Source: Suilimivivens sp964393865
Lineage (GTDB): Bacteria > Bacillota > Clostridia > Lachnospirales > Lachnospiraceae
Assembly (NCBI GenBank): GCA_964393865.1
Contig: CAYMUW010000020.1
Span: 1-54,654 of the forward strand
Length of the DNA stretch: 54,654 bases
Reading direction: 5' to 3'
This document shows positions 17,198-26,850 of this stretch, piece by piece. The notes under the pieces are model-generated. The model did no database searches and was not told the DNA's origin. It saw only the letters and a program-made list of their open reading frames with translations. Both the position numbers and the translations under genes were made by a program. Numbering within the stretch: the first letter of the stretch is position 1; every line of letters starts with the position of its first letter.

Positions 17198-18016
17198 ATG
17201 GTTAGAAGTTTATGGTCGGCAGCTACTGGCATGAATGCCCAGCAGACTAACGTAGATACAATTGCAAATAACCTTGCCAATGTGAATACGGTGGGGTATA
17301 AGGCACAGGTCGCTCAGTTTAAGTCCCTGCTTTATCAAACCCTTCAGACGGCAACCACAACGGCAAACGGGGACCCCAAACCTACCAGTTCTCAGGTTGG
17401 TCTCGGCGTAAGGAATTCTTCCATCAATTCGATTTTTACACAGGGAAGTCTTCTTTCTTCCAATAGCGATACATCCTTTGCCATAGAGGGAGAGGGATAT
17501 TTTGCAATTCAGGGAAGTGACGGAAATACATATTATACCCGTAACGGCGATTTCACATGGGCGCTTAACGGTAACGGCAGTATGATACTGACCAATCAGG
17601 ACGGTCTTCCGGTGCTCAGCTCCACAGGCAGAACGATTACTCTGGGTTCCAACTATATTGCCAGCAAAATATCGATTACAGGTGACGGAACGATCTGTTA
17701 TCCTGATGCGAACAATAATCCTCAGTCTCTTGGGGTTTCCATTGGTCTGTACCAGTTTAACAATCCCGGCGGTTTGGTAAGACATGGGGATACACTGTGG
17801 GAAACTTCGGCGGCAAGCGGAACTGCGCTGAATGAGGCGACCAACAGTAATGTAACCAGAAGCCGTGTGGTACAGGGATATCTGGAAGGCTCCAATGTGC
17901 AGGTGGCGGACGAAATGGTAAACCTGATTGTTGCCCAGCGTGCCTACGAAATGAACTCAAAGGCAATCACCACCACGGATGAAATGATGCAGACGGCTAA
18001 CAACCTTAAGAGGTAA
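17198..18016 (+). CDS. flhP: Flagellar distal rod protein, FlhP/FlgG
   Basis: This 272-residue protein is a rod protein of the FlgG family. The N terminus MVRSLWSAATGMNAQQTNVDTIANNLANVNTVGYK (in part: TIANNLANVNTVGYK) and C terminus EMVNLIVAQRAYEMNSKAI are typical and complete. GGAGG lies 7 bases upstream of the ATG. It forms the distal rod just below the hook. The gene name flgG is used in many Clostridia; flhP reflects the synteny with mbl and flhO. A short flgJ follows after 8 bases. Confidence 0.92.
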   Translation: MVRSLWSAATGMNAQQTNVDTIANNLANVNTVGYKAQVAQFKSLLYQTLQTATTTANGDPKPTSSQVGLGVRNSSINSIFTQGSLLSSNSDTSFAIEGEGYFAIQGSDGNTYYTRNGDFTWALNGNGSMILTNQDGLPVLSSTGRTITLGSNYIASKISITGDGTICYPDANNNPQSLGVSIGLYQFNNPGGLVRHGDTLWETSAASGTALNEATNSNVTRSRVVQGYLEGSNVQVADEMVNLIVAQRAYEMNSKAITTTDEMMQTANNLKR

Positions 18017-18024
18017 CAGGAATT

Positions 18025-18378
18025 ATGGATATTAACGGAATTTCTTCTTTATATACGGATTATCTGCAAAATCAAAGCACGGCAGAGACGAAATTAAAGG
18101 ATACAATCAGCAATACAGATTATTCCCAGGCAACAGATGATGAATTGTTGGATGCCTGTAAACAGTTTGAAGCCTATTTTCTGGAGCAGGTCTTCAAGGA
18201 AATGCAAAAAACCGTGGATTGCCTGTCCAGTGATGAGGGCAGTGATCCCAACAATAATTTGGTAGATTATTTTAAGGATACCGCAATTCAGGATCTTGCG
18301 GCCACATCCACAGAGGTTCAGGGACTTGGGCTGGCGCAGACTTTGTACGAGCAAATGAAGCGCAATTATGGATTGTAA
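18025..18378 (+). CDS. flgJ: FlgJ-like rod-binding protein without a hydrolase domain
   Basis: This 117-residue protein carries only the rod-binding domain (DDELLDACKQFEAYFLEQVFKEMQKTV, of which CKQFEAYFLEQVFKEM is the core) found at the N terminus of proteobacterial FlgJ. The C-terminal glucosaminidase domain of those proteins is absent. This short form is common in Firmicutes. It acts as a rod cap or assembly factor; a separate wall hydrolase must open the peptidoglycan, and none is in this operon. It is the last gene before a strong terminator. Confidence 0.8.
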   Translation: MDINGISSLYTDYLQNQSTAETKLKDTISNTDYSQATDDELLDACKQFEAYFLEQVFKEMQKTVDCLSSDEGSDPNNNLVDYFKDTAIQDLAATSTEVQGLGLAQTLYEQMKRNYGL

Positions 18379-18407
18379 GCAGGATGTAATATTGTAAAGT
18401 AAATACA

Positions 18408-18455
18408 GGGCTGCCTTTGTGAGACGGTACACCGTCTTCTTTGGCAGTCCTTTTT
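18408..18455 (+). terminator. Rho-independent terminator of the mbl-flagellar operon
   Basis: GGGCTGCC (18408-18415) pairs with GGCAGTCC (18443-18450) with one wobble, and an inner AGACGG/CCGTCT helix extends the stem. Five T residues follow. Confidence 0.85.
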
Positions 18456-18496
18456 ATGCGGCAGAAGAGTGCTCATAATATAACAGGAGGCAGCAT

Positions 18497-20743
18497 TTGG
18501 AAACGATTAAAGGCTATGTCGATCATATTATTTATCAAAATAAAGAAAACGGCTATGCAGTGATTTCACTGGAAACCGGAGGTGAGGAATTGATCTGCGT
18601 GGGAAATTTCCGCTCTGTGGAAGCCGGTGAAATGTTGGAGCTTACAGGGAATTATGTGGAGCATCCGTTGTATGGACATCAGCTGAAGGTGGAAAGCAGC
18701 CGGGTAACGATTCCCGATGATGCGATCAGCATGGAGCGTTATCTTGGGTCTGGGGCAATTAAGGGAATTGGGGAAGCACTGGCAGCCAGAATTGTCAAAA
18801 CATTTGGCAGTGATACCTTTCGGATTATAGAGGAGGAACCGGAAAGACTGGCGGAAATTAAAGGAATCAGTATGCGGAAGGCTCAGGAAATCGGCCAGCA
18901 GATGATAGAGAAAAAGGATATGCGGGAGGCCTTTGTGTTCCTGCAGCAGTACGGAATATCCAACGTGCTTGCGGTGAAGATTTACCGTCAGTATGGCATG
19001 AACCTTTACGGTGTTATGAAAGAAAACCCATATCGACTGGCAGAGGACATCGATGGGGTAGGGTTTAGAATAGCGGATGAAATTGCTGCCAAAATCGGCA
19101 TTCATACGGATTCCGATTATAGAATTAGAAGCGGTATTCTTTATGTGCTGCTGCAGGCATCGGCAGAGGGACATGTTTATCTGCCGAATCCTGTTTTGCT
19201 GGAGCGAACTTCGGAAATTTTGGGAGTAGACATGAGCGCAATAGTCCCCCAAATACAAAATCTTGCCATGGATAAAAAGCTTGTTATTAAGAAAAAGGAT
19301 GAAGAAGTAAGGGTTTATGCATTGTCCTATTATTATGCGGAGCTTGCCTGCGCAAGTATGCTCCATGATTTAAATGTGAAGATGGAGGAAGAGCTTTTAC
19401 CTGCACAGGAGAACAGAGTCAGAATGCTGCTGCGGTCTCTGGAAGAGGAGCAGGGAATAGAGTTGGATGAACTACAGCGTCAGGCAGTACTGGAAAGTGT
19501 GAAATCCGGCCTGATGATTCTTTCGGGAGGCCCCGGGACCGGAAAGACGACCACAATCAACACAATTATCCGCTTTTTTGAGATGGAGGGGATGGATATT
19601 CTGCTAGCAGCTCCGACAGGGAGAGCGGCTAAGCGAATGACAGAAACCACGGGCTACGAGGCCAGAACCATTCACCGGATGCTGGAAATTAACGGAGGCC
19701 TTGAGGAAGGGCGAAGTGCCCAGTTTGAGAGAAATGAAGAAAATCCCCTGGAAGCGGACGTTATTATTATTGATGAAATGTCTATGGTGGACATTCATTT
19801 GTTTCGATCACTGTTAAACGCAATCAGTGTGGGTACCCGGTTAATTATGGTGGGAGATGTGGATCAGCTTCCCAGCGTAGGACCTGGACAGGTGCTGCAT
19901 GATTTGATAGAGAGTCATGCCTATCCTGTGGTGATTTTAAAGAAAATATTTCGTCAGGCAGGGGAGAGCGATATTGTAGTCAACGCACACAAGATTAACC
20001 GGGGGGAAGAAATTGAGCTAAACAACAAAAGCAGAGATTTTTTCTTTCTGGAAAGAAGTGACGTCAATGTCATATATAAGCATATGATACAGCTGATCAG
20101 GGAAAAGCTTCCGCCCTATGTGGAAACTTCTTCCTGGGATATTCAGGTTCTCACGCCTATGAGAAAGGGAAATCTGGGAGCGGTGGTTTTAAACGGAATT
20201 CTTCAGCAGTATCTTAATCCCCCTTCTTCCTTAAAAAGAGAGTATACTACAGGAGAGCGGTTGTTCAGAGAAGGCGATAAGGTTATGCAGGTGAAGAACA
20301 ACTATCAGATTGAGTGGGAGATTTTAAGTAAATATGGAATTCCTATTGATAAAGGAATGGGAATTTTCAACGGAGATATGGGGATTCTTAAGGAGATTAA
20401 CGAACCGGCACAGCTTTTGGTGGTGGAATTTGATGAGGGCAGAAGGGTAAGCTATCCCTTTTCTCAGGCAGACGAGCTGGAGCTGGCTTATGCGGTGACC
20501 ATTCACAAGTCTCAGGGAAGCGAGTACCCGGCAGTGATTCTGCCGATTCTTTCAGGACCTAAAATGCTGTTTAACAGGAATTTACTTTATACGGCCGTGA
20601 CCCGTGCCCGAAGATGCGTTACCATTCTGGGAAGCAGTCAAACTCTTAAGGAGATGATACATAACGAAAGGCAGCACAGGCGTTATACCAGCCTGTGTGA
20701 CTGCATCAGGGAAATAGAGGAAAGGCGGACGGATGAGGATTAG
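18497..20743 (+). CDS. recD2: ATP-dependent RecD-like DNA helicase (RecD2)
   Basis: This 748-residue helicase of superfamily 1B unwinds DNA 5' to 3' and works outside a RecBCD complex in replication and repair. The N-terminal extension contains an OB-like segment and helix-hairpin-helix repeats (YLGSGAIKGIGEALAARIV, and ISMRKAQEIG), which distinguish RecD2 from RecD. Walker A GGPGTGKTTT lies near residue 345, DEMSMVD (motif II) near 425, and the C-terminal TIHKSQGSEYPAVI and TAVTRARR motifs are intact. The start is TTG 18497, chosen because AGGAGG (18485-18490) is 6 bases upstream. Its end overlaps comFC by 11 bases. Confidence 0.95.
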   Translation: METIKGYVDHIIYQNKENGYAVISLETGGEELICVGNFRSVEAGEMLELTGNYVEHPLYGHQLKVESSRVTIPDDAISMERYLGSGAIKGIGEALAARIVKTFGSDTFRIIEEEPERLAEIKGISMRKAQEIGQQMIEKKDMREAFVFLQQYGISNVLAVKIYRQYGMNLYGVMKENPYRLAEDIDGVGFRIADEIAAKIGIHTDSDYRIRSGILYVLLQASAEGHVYLPNPVLLERTSEILGVDMSAIVPQIQNLAMDKKLVIKKKDEEVRVYALSYYYAELACASMLHDLNVKMEEELLPAQENRVRMLLRSLEEEQGIELDELQRQAVLESVKSGLMILSGGPGTGKTTTINTIIRFFEMEGMDILLAAPTGRAAKRMTETTGYEARTIHRMLEINGGLEEGRSAQFERNEENPLEADVIIIDEMSMVDIHLFRSLLNAISVGTRLIMVGDVDQLPSVGPGQVLHDLIESHAYPVVILKKIFRQAGESDIVVNAHKINRGEEIELNNKSRDFFFLERSDVNVIYKHMIQLIREKLPPYVETSSWDIQVLTPMRKGNLGAVVLNGILQQYLNPPSSLKREYTTGERLFREGDKVMQVKNNYQIEWEILSKYGIPIDKGMGIFNGDMGILKEINEPAQLLVVEFDEGRRVSYPFSQADELELAYAVTIHKSQGSEYPAVILPILSGPKMLFNRNLLYTAVTRARRCVTILGSSQTLKEMIHNERQHRRYTSLCDCIREIEERRTDED

Positions 20744-21443
20744 TGGAAATCCATTGGATTATCTTTTTCCGGCAAGGTGTGTGGTCTGCGATGAGATCAG
20801 TGACCGCCCCGGTGAAAGGGTCTGCAGTGATTGCAGAAAGCGGATTGTTTATATCAGTGAGCCGCGATGCCTGAAATGCGGGAAACAGCTTCGGAAGGAA
20901 GAAAAGGAATACTGTGAGGATTGTGAAAAGACAGCCCATCTTTTTGTGCAGGGAACAGCGCTGTATGACTACGGGAGCATGGCGGATTCCATGTTTCGTT
21001 TTAAGTATAAGGGAAGAACGGAGTATGCCGCTTTTTACGGCAGGGATCTTTTTGAAAAGAAAAGGAAATGGCTTGAAATGATAAAGCCTGATGCGCTGGT
21101 GCCGGTGCCTGTCCATGCATCCAGAATGAGGAGCCGGGGATATAATCAGGCACAGCTGATTGCAAGGGAACTTTCAAAGCATTCGGGTATACCGGTTTGC
21201 GGCCGTTTGGTGAAGAGAGTTTGCCGGACAAGGCCGCTGAAAAGTCTGACCCCGCAGGAAAGGCAAAATAATTTGAAAAGGGCTTTCAAAATCTGTCAAA
21301 ATGATGTAAAATTAAATACGATTGTTATAGTGGATGATATATACACTACCGGCAGTACAATAGACGCTATGACCGAGGTTTTGGCAAAGGCGGGTATTGG
21401 TCATGTTTATTTTTTGACGCTAACCATAGGACGAGGTATGTAA
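20733..21443 (+). CDS. comFC: ComF family amidophosphoribosyltransferase-like protein (ComFC)
   Basis: This 236-residue cytoplasmic protein has an N-terminal zinc-binding region with four CxxC pairs (CVVC, CSDC, CLKC, CEDC; residues about 14-70) and a C-terminal phosphoribosyltransferase fold with the PRPP loop VIVDDIYTTGST near residue 205. ComFC is needed for natural transformation in Bacillus, probably handling incoming single-stranded DNA. The comFA helicase is not next to it; recD2 takes that place. The start overlaps the recD2 end, so translation is probably coupled. yvyF follows, as in Bacillus. Confidence 0.9.
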   Translation: MRISGNPLDYLFPARCVVCDEISDRPGERVCSDCRKRIVYISEPRCLKCGKQLRKEEKEYCEDCEKTAHLFVQGTALYDYGSMADSMFRFKYKGRTEYAAFYGRDLFEKKRKWLEMIKPDALVPVPVHASRMRSRGYNQAQLIARELSKHSGIPVCGRLVKRVCRTRPLKSLTPQERQNNLKRAFKICQNDVKLNTIVIVDDIYTTGSTIDAMTEVLAKAGIGHVYFLTLTIGRGM

Positions 21444-21461
21444 AAGCGGGGAGGCATTGTT

Positions 21462-21869
21462 ATGAATGTACGAAATTGCAGAAAATGCGGAAGAATTTTC
21501 AATTATGTTATGGGCCCCATCATGTGTCCCAGATGCAGAGAAGATCAGGAAGCCAAATTTCAGGAAGTCAAGAAGTATGTGCAGGATCATCATGGTGCCG
21601 ATATCGTTGAGGTTTCCGAGGAATGTGATGTAGATCCCGGACAGATTCGTCAATGGATACGTGAGGAGCGTCTTCAGTTTGCAGATGATTCACCGATCAG
21701 AATTCCCTGCGAGAGTTGTGGAGTTATGATTCGGGCCGGGCGTTTCTGTGATAAATGTAAAATAGAGATGACCACAGGCTTTAAGCACGCTATCGGTCAG
21801 GATAAACCCAGGGAGCCGGAGAAGAAGCCTGTTTCCCAGAGGGATAGAGACAGAATGCGTTACCTGTAA
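21462..21869 (+). CDS. yvyF: YvyF-like flagellar operon protein
   Basis: This 135-residue protein opens with MNVRNCRKCGRIFNYVMGP and has two CxxC pairs near the N terminus (CRKC, CPRC), a MerR-like helix-turn-helix segment (residues about 45-75, VEVSEECDVDPGQIRQWI), and a second zinc ribbon (CESC, CDKC) near 85-105. It matches the YvyF/TIGR03826 flagellar operon family, located after comFC and before flgM in Bacillus. Here no flgM, flgN or flgK follows. The molecular role is not established; DNA or RNA binding is suggested by the domains. Confidence 0.85.
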   Translation: MNVRNCRKCGRIFNYVMGPIMCPRCREDQEAKFQEVKKYVQDHHGADIVEVSEECDVDPGQIRQWIREERLQFADDSPIRIPCESCGVMIRAGRFCDKCKIEMTTGFKHAIGQDKPREPEKKPVSQRDRDRMRYL

Positions 21870-21909
21870 CAGCGTTTATGTGACAAAGTGACGATTGAAG
21901 GGCAAAAAT

Positions 21910-22296
21910 ATGATAAACGAAGAGAAAGTCATTCTAATGACCAGAATGGCATCCTATGAGGGACATGAGGGAAAAAAGGATATTTCGATTATTCATTATT
22001 TCAGAGGCGATTATATTGGGTTTCAAATTCTGAAGTCTGTTATTGCTGCTACGATTTCTTTTTTCGCATTGTTTGCGGTATATATATTTTACAACTTTGA
22101 GGAATTGATACAGGAAGTTTACAAAATGGATTTGCTTGAATTTGGTAAGAGCATCATGATTTTGTATTTGTGTGTGGTGGGTGCATATGGGGTTATTTCC
22201 TATGTGATATTTGCCTGCAGATACAGCAGGGCGAGAAAGAGTTTAAAGCACTACTATGATAATCTCAAAAAATTATCAGGTATGCAAAATAAATAA
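21910..22296 (+). CDS. Small membrane protein of unknown function
   Basis: The predicted 128-residue product has about 45 soluble N-terminal residues (MINEEKVILMTRMASYEGHEG), two hydrophobic helices (about 47-70 and 83-108) and a basic C-terminal tail (RYSRARKSLKHYYDNLKKL). I do not recognise the family. ATG 21910 is chosen because AAGGG lies 7-8 bases upstream; an in-frame TTG at 21895 lacks a site. It ends 13 bases before the next membrane-protein gene and sits in the run leading to cdaA, so a link to that membrane complex is possible but unproven. Confidence 0.65.
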   Translation: MINEEKVILMTRMASYEGHEGKKDISIIHYFRGDYIGFQILKSVIAATISFFALFAVYIFYNFEELIQEVYKMDLLEFGKSIMILYLCVVGAYGVISYVIFACRYSRARKSLKHYYDNLKKLSGMQNK

Positions 22297-22309
22297 TGAG
22301 GACAGTCAT

Positions 22310-23269
22310 ATGACAAGTTTACTGGTTGCAAAGCAATATATTAAAAATTTTATCAATAAATATGAGGTTTATTTAAAGCCCCTGTTAAAGTTGATTTTGG
22401 CGTTGACGTCTCTGATGATGATTAACAGCAGAGTGGGTTATATGCATAGATTGGATAATATATCTATTGTGTTGATTGTAGCGCTTATGTGTTCCTTTAT
22501 GCCGATGAATTTTATTATTTTTGTAGCTGCTGCTTTTGTAGTACTGCATTTTTACGCATTGTCATTGGAATGTGCTGCGGTAACGCTGGTATTGTTTCTG
22601 GTTATGTTTTTGCTGTACTTCAGGTTTTCACCGAAGGATACACTGGTTGTAGTGCTTCTGCCCATATGCTTTGTGTTGAAGATTCCCTATGCGATTCCTC
22701 TTGCTATGGGGCTTTTGGGAACTCCGGCATCAGCGGTTTCGGTGGCATGTGGTGTTATGGTTACATACCTGATTGATTATGTGGCTGACAGCGCAACCGC
22801 CCTCTCTGCAATGGAGACGGAAGAAATGACCACAAGGCTCAGATTGGTGATAGACGGATTGCTTAATAACAAGGAAATGCTGCTTACGATTGTGGCCTTT
22901 GCAGCGACAATAATAATTGTCTATATGATTAAAAGACTGGCTATTGATCATGCATGGACGATAGCAATGATTACAGGAGCCATTGCCAATGTAATGATTT
23001 TGCTGATTGGTGACCTTTTGTTTGATACCAATGTATCTATTATAGGCATTTTTATTGGAACGATTATTTCATTGGTGATTGTAAAGATATTGGAATTTTT
23101 TGTATTTCACCTGGATTACAGCAGGGTGGAAAAGGTTCAGTTTGAGGACGATGAGTATTATTACTATGTGAAGGCTGTACCTAAGATTACGGTGGCGACG
23201 CCGTCAAAAACAGTAAAGAGAATTAATACTCCCAGAAGAAGAAGCAGCGGGGGCCATCCAAAGCGATAG
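22310..23269 (+). CDS. Multi-pass membrane protein of unknown function, next to cdaA
   Basis: The 319-residue product has roughly eight hydrophobic helices, grouped as a cluster at residues 25-170 and another at 185-265. It ends in a soluble tail with an acidic, tyrosine-rich patch (FEDDEYYYYVKAV) and a basic C-terminus (TPRRRSSGGHPKR). I do not recognise a transporter motif. The start at ATG 22310 follows GAGGACAG; upstream in-frame starts would overlap the previous gene. Its place 42 bases before cdaA in the same orientation suggests it may work with the c-di-AMP cyclase, perhaps as a membrane sensor or transporter. That is inference from position only. Confidence 0.75.
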   Translation: MTSLLVAKQYIKNFINKYEVYLKPLLKLILALTSLMMINSRVGYMHRLDNISIVLIVALMCSFMPMNFIIFVAAAFVVLHFYALSLECAAVTLVLFLVMFLLYFRFSPKDTLVVVLLPICFVLKIPYAIPLAMGLLGTPASAVSVACGVMVTYLIDYVADSATALSAMETEEMTTRLRLVIDGLLNNKEMLLTIVAFAATIIIVYMIKRLAIDHAWTIAMITGAIANVMILLIGDLLFDTNVSIIGIFIGTIISLVIVKILEFFVFHLDYSRVEKVQFEDDEYYYYVKAVPKITVATPSKTVKRINTPRRRSSGGHPKR

Positions 23270-23311
23270 GGAGGATTTGAGGATAATATTTTAGTAATGG
23301 GGAATAGCTAA

Positions 23312-24181
23312 ATGTTGCGTGGCATTGAAATTGTGGAAACATACCTGTCAAGGGTGTCAGGTATCAGATGGGCGGATATTGTGGAGATCTTTATTCTCGC
23401 TTTTCTGCTTTATCATATTTTAGTGTGGATTAAAAATACAAGAGCATGGTCGCTTTTAAAGGGGATTCTTGTAATTGCAGTCTTTATCCTGATTGCCGCC
23501 TACTTTGAAATGAATACAATTCTCTGGATTGTTCAGAATATGTTTGGAGTAGCTGTGACGGCGGTGGTGGTTATATTGCAGCCGGAGCTGCGAAAAGCAG
23601 TGGAAGAATTGGGAAGAAAAAACATTATTTTTTCTATTGTTCCTTTCGAATTAGGGAAAAATCCGGGAGAAGGAAGATTTTCGGATAAGACAATCAATGA
23701 AATCACAAAGGCGTGTGTGGAAATGGGCAAGGTGAAAACCGGTGCCCTTATTGTTGTACAGCAAAATCAGTCTCTGGATGAATATGAAAGAACCGGAATA
23801 GATGTAGACGGCATTGTAACAAGCCAGCTGCTGATTAATATATTTGAACACAATACACCTTTGCATGACGGTGCGGTCATAATCAGAGGGAACAGGGTGA
23901 CATCAGCCACCTGTTATCTGCCGCTTTCCGACAATATGGCTCTCAGCAAGGACCTGGGAACCAGGCACAGAGCCGGTGTGGGTATTTCAGAGGCTACGGA
24001 TTCCCTGACCGTGATTGTGTCGGAGGAAACCGGCAAGATCAGTGTGGCATACGGTGGAAATCTGGAGCGTAATTTAAGTGGAGAAGCATTAAAAGAAAAA
24101 TTAAAAGCAATACAGAATAAGCCGGAGGAAGAAAGCCGGAAGAGAATTCTGTGGAAGGGACGGTCAAAGGGTGAAAAATAA
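23312..24181 (+). CDS. cdaA: Diadenylate cyclase CdaA
   Basis: This 289-residue membrane-bound enzyme joins two ATP molecules into c-di-AMP, the messenger that controls potassium and osmolyte balance and wall homeostasis in Firmicutes. Three N-terminal membrane helices (about 20-90) are followed by the DAC domain with both catalytic motifs intact: D186-G187-A188 and R218-H219-R220. The length and order match CdaA (YbbP). It overlaps cdaR by 11 bases and is followed by glmM, the standard three-gene block. No c-di-AMP phosphodiesterase lies in the window. Confidence 0.96.
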   Translation: MLRGIEIVETYLSRVSGIRWADIVEIFILAFLLYHILVWIKNTRAWSLLKGILVIAVFILIAAYFEMNTILWIVQNMFGVAVTAVVVILQPELRKAVEELGRKNIIFSIVPFELGKNPGEGRFSDKTINEITKACVEMGKVKTGALIVVQQNQSLDEYERTGIDVDGIVTSQLLINIFEHNTPLHDGAVIIRGNRVTSATCYLPLSDNMALSKDLGTRHRAGVGISEATDSLTVIVSEETGKISVAYGGNLERNLSGEALKEKLKAIQNKPEEESRKRILWKGRSKGEK

Positions 24182-25451
24182 ATTGACACAAAATATCAGC
24201 CTGAAGCTGGTGTCTGTCTTTCTTGCAGTTATTCTGTGGCTGGTGGTAAACAGTATAAACAATCCTACAGTTCCGGATTATTATTATAATGTACCGGTTA
24301 AACTGTTAAATACAGATCTGATCACCGATTCGGGGCAGGTATATGAGGTGCTTGACGGAACCGATGTAATCAGTAAGGTAACGGTAAGAGCTCCGCGATC
24401 GATCATCAGTGAATTGAATACTGAAAATATTATTGCAACGGCAGATGTAAATGACATCAGCAGCCTTGATACCATAGCGATCAAGCTGACAACGGATAGA
24501 TCCAACAATGACATCAGTAGTATTACTGGCAGCATTGATACTGTGAAGTTAAAAATCGAGAATAAGAAGATAAAAGCTCTGGCATTAAAGGCAACCACCT
24601 CAGGACAGATTACATCAGGCTATATGGTGGGCGAGGTTACGCCGGATCAGAATTTGGTGAGAATTTCAGGACCGGAGTCTGTGGTTGATCAGATAACCAA
24701 GGCGGTAGTGGATGTGGCTGTAGACGGAATGACCAGTGATATTGTTACCAATGCAGAGATTAAGCTGTATGATGCGGACGGCAATGTTGTAGTGAATGAT
24801 AACATTACACAAAATATTAAGTCCGTAGGTGTGAAAGTATCTATCTGGCAGATTATGTCGGTTCCTGTACACTACAGCAGCACCGGAACACCGGCACAGG
24901 GATATCAGGCAACCGGTGAGATTGACGGTGAAGGAGAAAGCGTTACCATTGCAGGAAAAGCAAATGTGCTTAAAAATATTACGGCAATTGAGGTTCCCGC
25001 AGAGGCATTGGACATTACCGATCAAACGGAAGATCTGGTAGAGGAGATCGATTTGAAGCAATATCTGCCTGATAATGTATACCTTGCAAATCCGGCAGAT
25101 GCGCTGAAAACGGTTAGCGTTCATATTGAAGCTGAAACGTCTAAGAGATTGGAGATCAGGGGTGAAAAGGTACGTATTACAAATCTGCCGGAAGGATATA
25201 ATGCAAGCATTTCCGAATTAGGCGAAAGTTTTATCATAGAAGTGGTAGGTCTGTCAAGGGATGTTGCGTCTCTGCAGGCAGCCAATATAACGGGAACTGT
25301 AGATATAACAGAATGGATGCAGGAAAACGGCATGACGGAGCCACAGCCCGGATATTACACGGTAGAGGTTGATTTTGGTCTGCCGGAGGGAGTAACCTTG
25401 TCTGAACCGGTTACAGTGCTTCTTCATATTTCGGAGATTGAGGAGGAATAA
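24171..25451 (+). CDS. cdaR: YbbR-domain protein CdaR, regulator of CdaA
   Basis: This 426-residue protein has one N-terminal membrane helix (about residues 10-28, LVSVFLAVILWLVVNS) followed by four YbbR repeats outside the membrane (about 35-125, 135-215, 220-310, 320-420). CdaR binds CdaA and modulates its cyclase activity in related bacteria. The start is GTG 24171, within the cdaA end, which implies translational coupling. glmM follows after 23 bases. Confidence 0.93.
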   Translation: MKNKLTQNISLKLVSVFLAVILWLVVNSINNPTVPDYYYNVPVKLLNTDLITDSGQVYEVLDGTDVISKVTVRAPRSIISELNTENIIATADVNDISSLDTIAIKLTTDRSNNDISSITGSIDTVKLKIENKKIKALALKATTSGQITSGYMVGEVTPDQNLVRISGPESVVDQITKAVVDVAVDGMTSDIVTNAEIKLYDADGNVVVNDNITQNIKSVGVKVSIWQIMSVPVHYSSTGTPAQGYQATGEIDGEGESVTIAGKANVLKNITAIEVPAEALDITDQTEDLVEEIDLKQYLPDNVYLANPADALKTVSVHIEAETSKRLEIRGEKVRITNLPEGYNASISELGESFIIEVVGLSRDVASLQAANITGTVDITEWMQENGMTEPQPGYYTVEVDFGLPEGVTLSEPVTVLLHISEIEEE

Positions 25452-25474
25452 CTGAAAGGAGTATACGATATAGA

Positions 25475-26824
25475 ATGAGCAGATTATTTGGTACGGATGG
25501 TGTAAGAGGTGTAGCAAATGATGAATTAACGCCGCTGCTGGCAATGCAGTTAGGTCAGGCAGGCGCTTATGTACTTACCAGAGAAAATATGCATAAGCCC
25601 ACCATCATGGTAGGCTGTGATACCAGAATTTCAGGAGATATGCTGGCCAATGCGCTAATGGCAGGTATCTGTTCGGTGGGAGTCAATGCTGTTTATGTGG
25701 GTGTAATCCCTACCCCTGCGGTGGCTTATCTGACCAGAAAATATAAAGTAGATGCAGGTGTTGTGATTTCCGCTTCCCATAATCCGGTGGAATTTAACGG
25801 TATTAAATTTTTTGACGGAAACGGGTATAAACTACCGGATGCATTGGAAGATGAGATTGAAAGTATCATCAAAAACGATATGAGCGGAATTAAATTCCCC
25901 ATCGGAGCCAATGTGGGGAAGATCAAGTATCGAACCGATGCCAGAGAGGAATACATTAATCATTCCATTCAGTCGGTAAATATTGACCTGTCAGGCTTAA
26001 AGATCGTTGTGGACTGTGCGGAAGGTGCATCCTATTATACATCGGTAGAAGCGCTGAAGGAACTGGGTGGTAATGTTGTGGCCATTCATAACATGCCGGA
26101 TGGAACCAACATTAATGCCAACTGTGGTTCCACTCATATGCAGGAACTGCAGGCGAGAGTGGTTTACGAGAAGGCTGATATTGGTCTGGCCTTTGACGGC
26201 GATGCAGACAGATTGCTTGCAGTGGACGAGGAAGGGAATATTGTTGACGGCGATCAGATCATGGCAATTGTGGGAACCCATATGAAAGAAAAGGGTGAAT
26301 TGTCCGGCGATACCATTGTAGCTACGGTTATGAGTAATCTGGGATTTTTCCTGATGGCGGAAAAGAACGGAATTCATATGGAGCAGACCAAGGTGGGAGA
26401 CCGATATGTTCTGGAGAGAATGAAAAAAATCGGGGCAAGTCTTGGCGGCGAGCAGTCGGGGCATATTATCTTTTTGAAAGAAAACACCACTGGAGACGGT
26501 TTGCTCAGTGCACTGCATCTTTTGAAGGTTATGGTGGAGACCGATAAGAAGCTTTCAGAGCTGGCTACGGTTATGGAGGTGCTTCCACAGGCGCTGGTCA
26601 ATGCTAAGGTTCCTAACCATAAAAAGGAAAGATATATGGAATATCCTGAAATTGCGGATGCAATTCAAAAGATTACCAATAAGTTTGCGGGTGAGGGAAG
26701 AGTATTGATTCGTCCTTCGGGTACAGAGCCTCTTGTGCGTGTTGTGATTGAGGGGAAGGATCAGAAGATGATCGAAGAAGATGCAAAAAGGCTGGCAGAA
26801 TTGATTCAGAATATTATGCTTTAG
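25475..26824 (+). CDS. glmM: Phosphoglucosamine mutase
   Basis: GlmM converts glucosamine-6-phosphate to glucosamine-1-phosphate on the way to UDP-GlcNAc and peptidoglycan. The 449-residue protein has the phosphoserine loop ISASHNP with S101, the metal-binding loop FDGDADR near residue 240, and the C-terminal phosphate-binding RPSGTEPLVRV. Length is standard. GlmM also binds and inhibits CdaA in Bacillus and other species, which explains the conserved cdaA-cdaR-glmM order. AAGGAG precedes the ATG. Confidence 0.97.
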   Translation: MSRLFGTDGVRGVANDELTPLLAMQLGQAGAYVLTRENMHKPTIMVGCDTRISGDMLANALMAGICSVGVNAVYVGVIPTPAVAYLTRKYKVDAGVVISASHNPVEFNGIKFFDGNGYKLPDALEDEIESIIKNDMSGIKFPIGANVGKIKYRTDAREEYINHSIQSVNIDLSGLKIVVDCAEGASYYTSVEALKELGGNVVAIHNMPDGTNINANCGSTHMQELQARVVYEKADIGLAFDGDADRLLAVDEEGNIVDGDQIMAIVGTHMKEKGELSGDTIVATVMSNLGFFLMAEKNGIHMEQTKVGDRYVLERMKKIGASLGGEQSGHIIFLKENTTGDGLLSALHLLKVMVETDKKLSELATVMEVLPQALVNAKVPNHKKERYMEYPEIADAIQKITNKFAGEGRVLIRPSGTEPLVRVVIEGKDQKMIEEDAKRLAELIQNIML

Positions 26825-26850
26825 GGTATATTGATTGGAGGGTTATAGCT

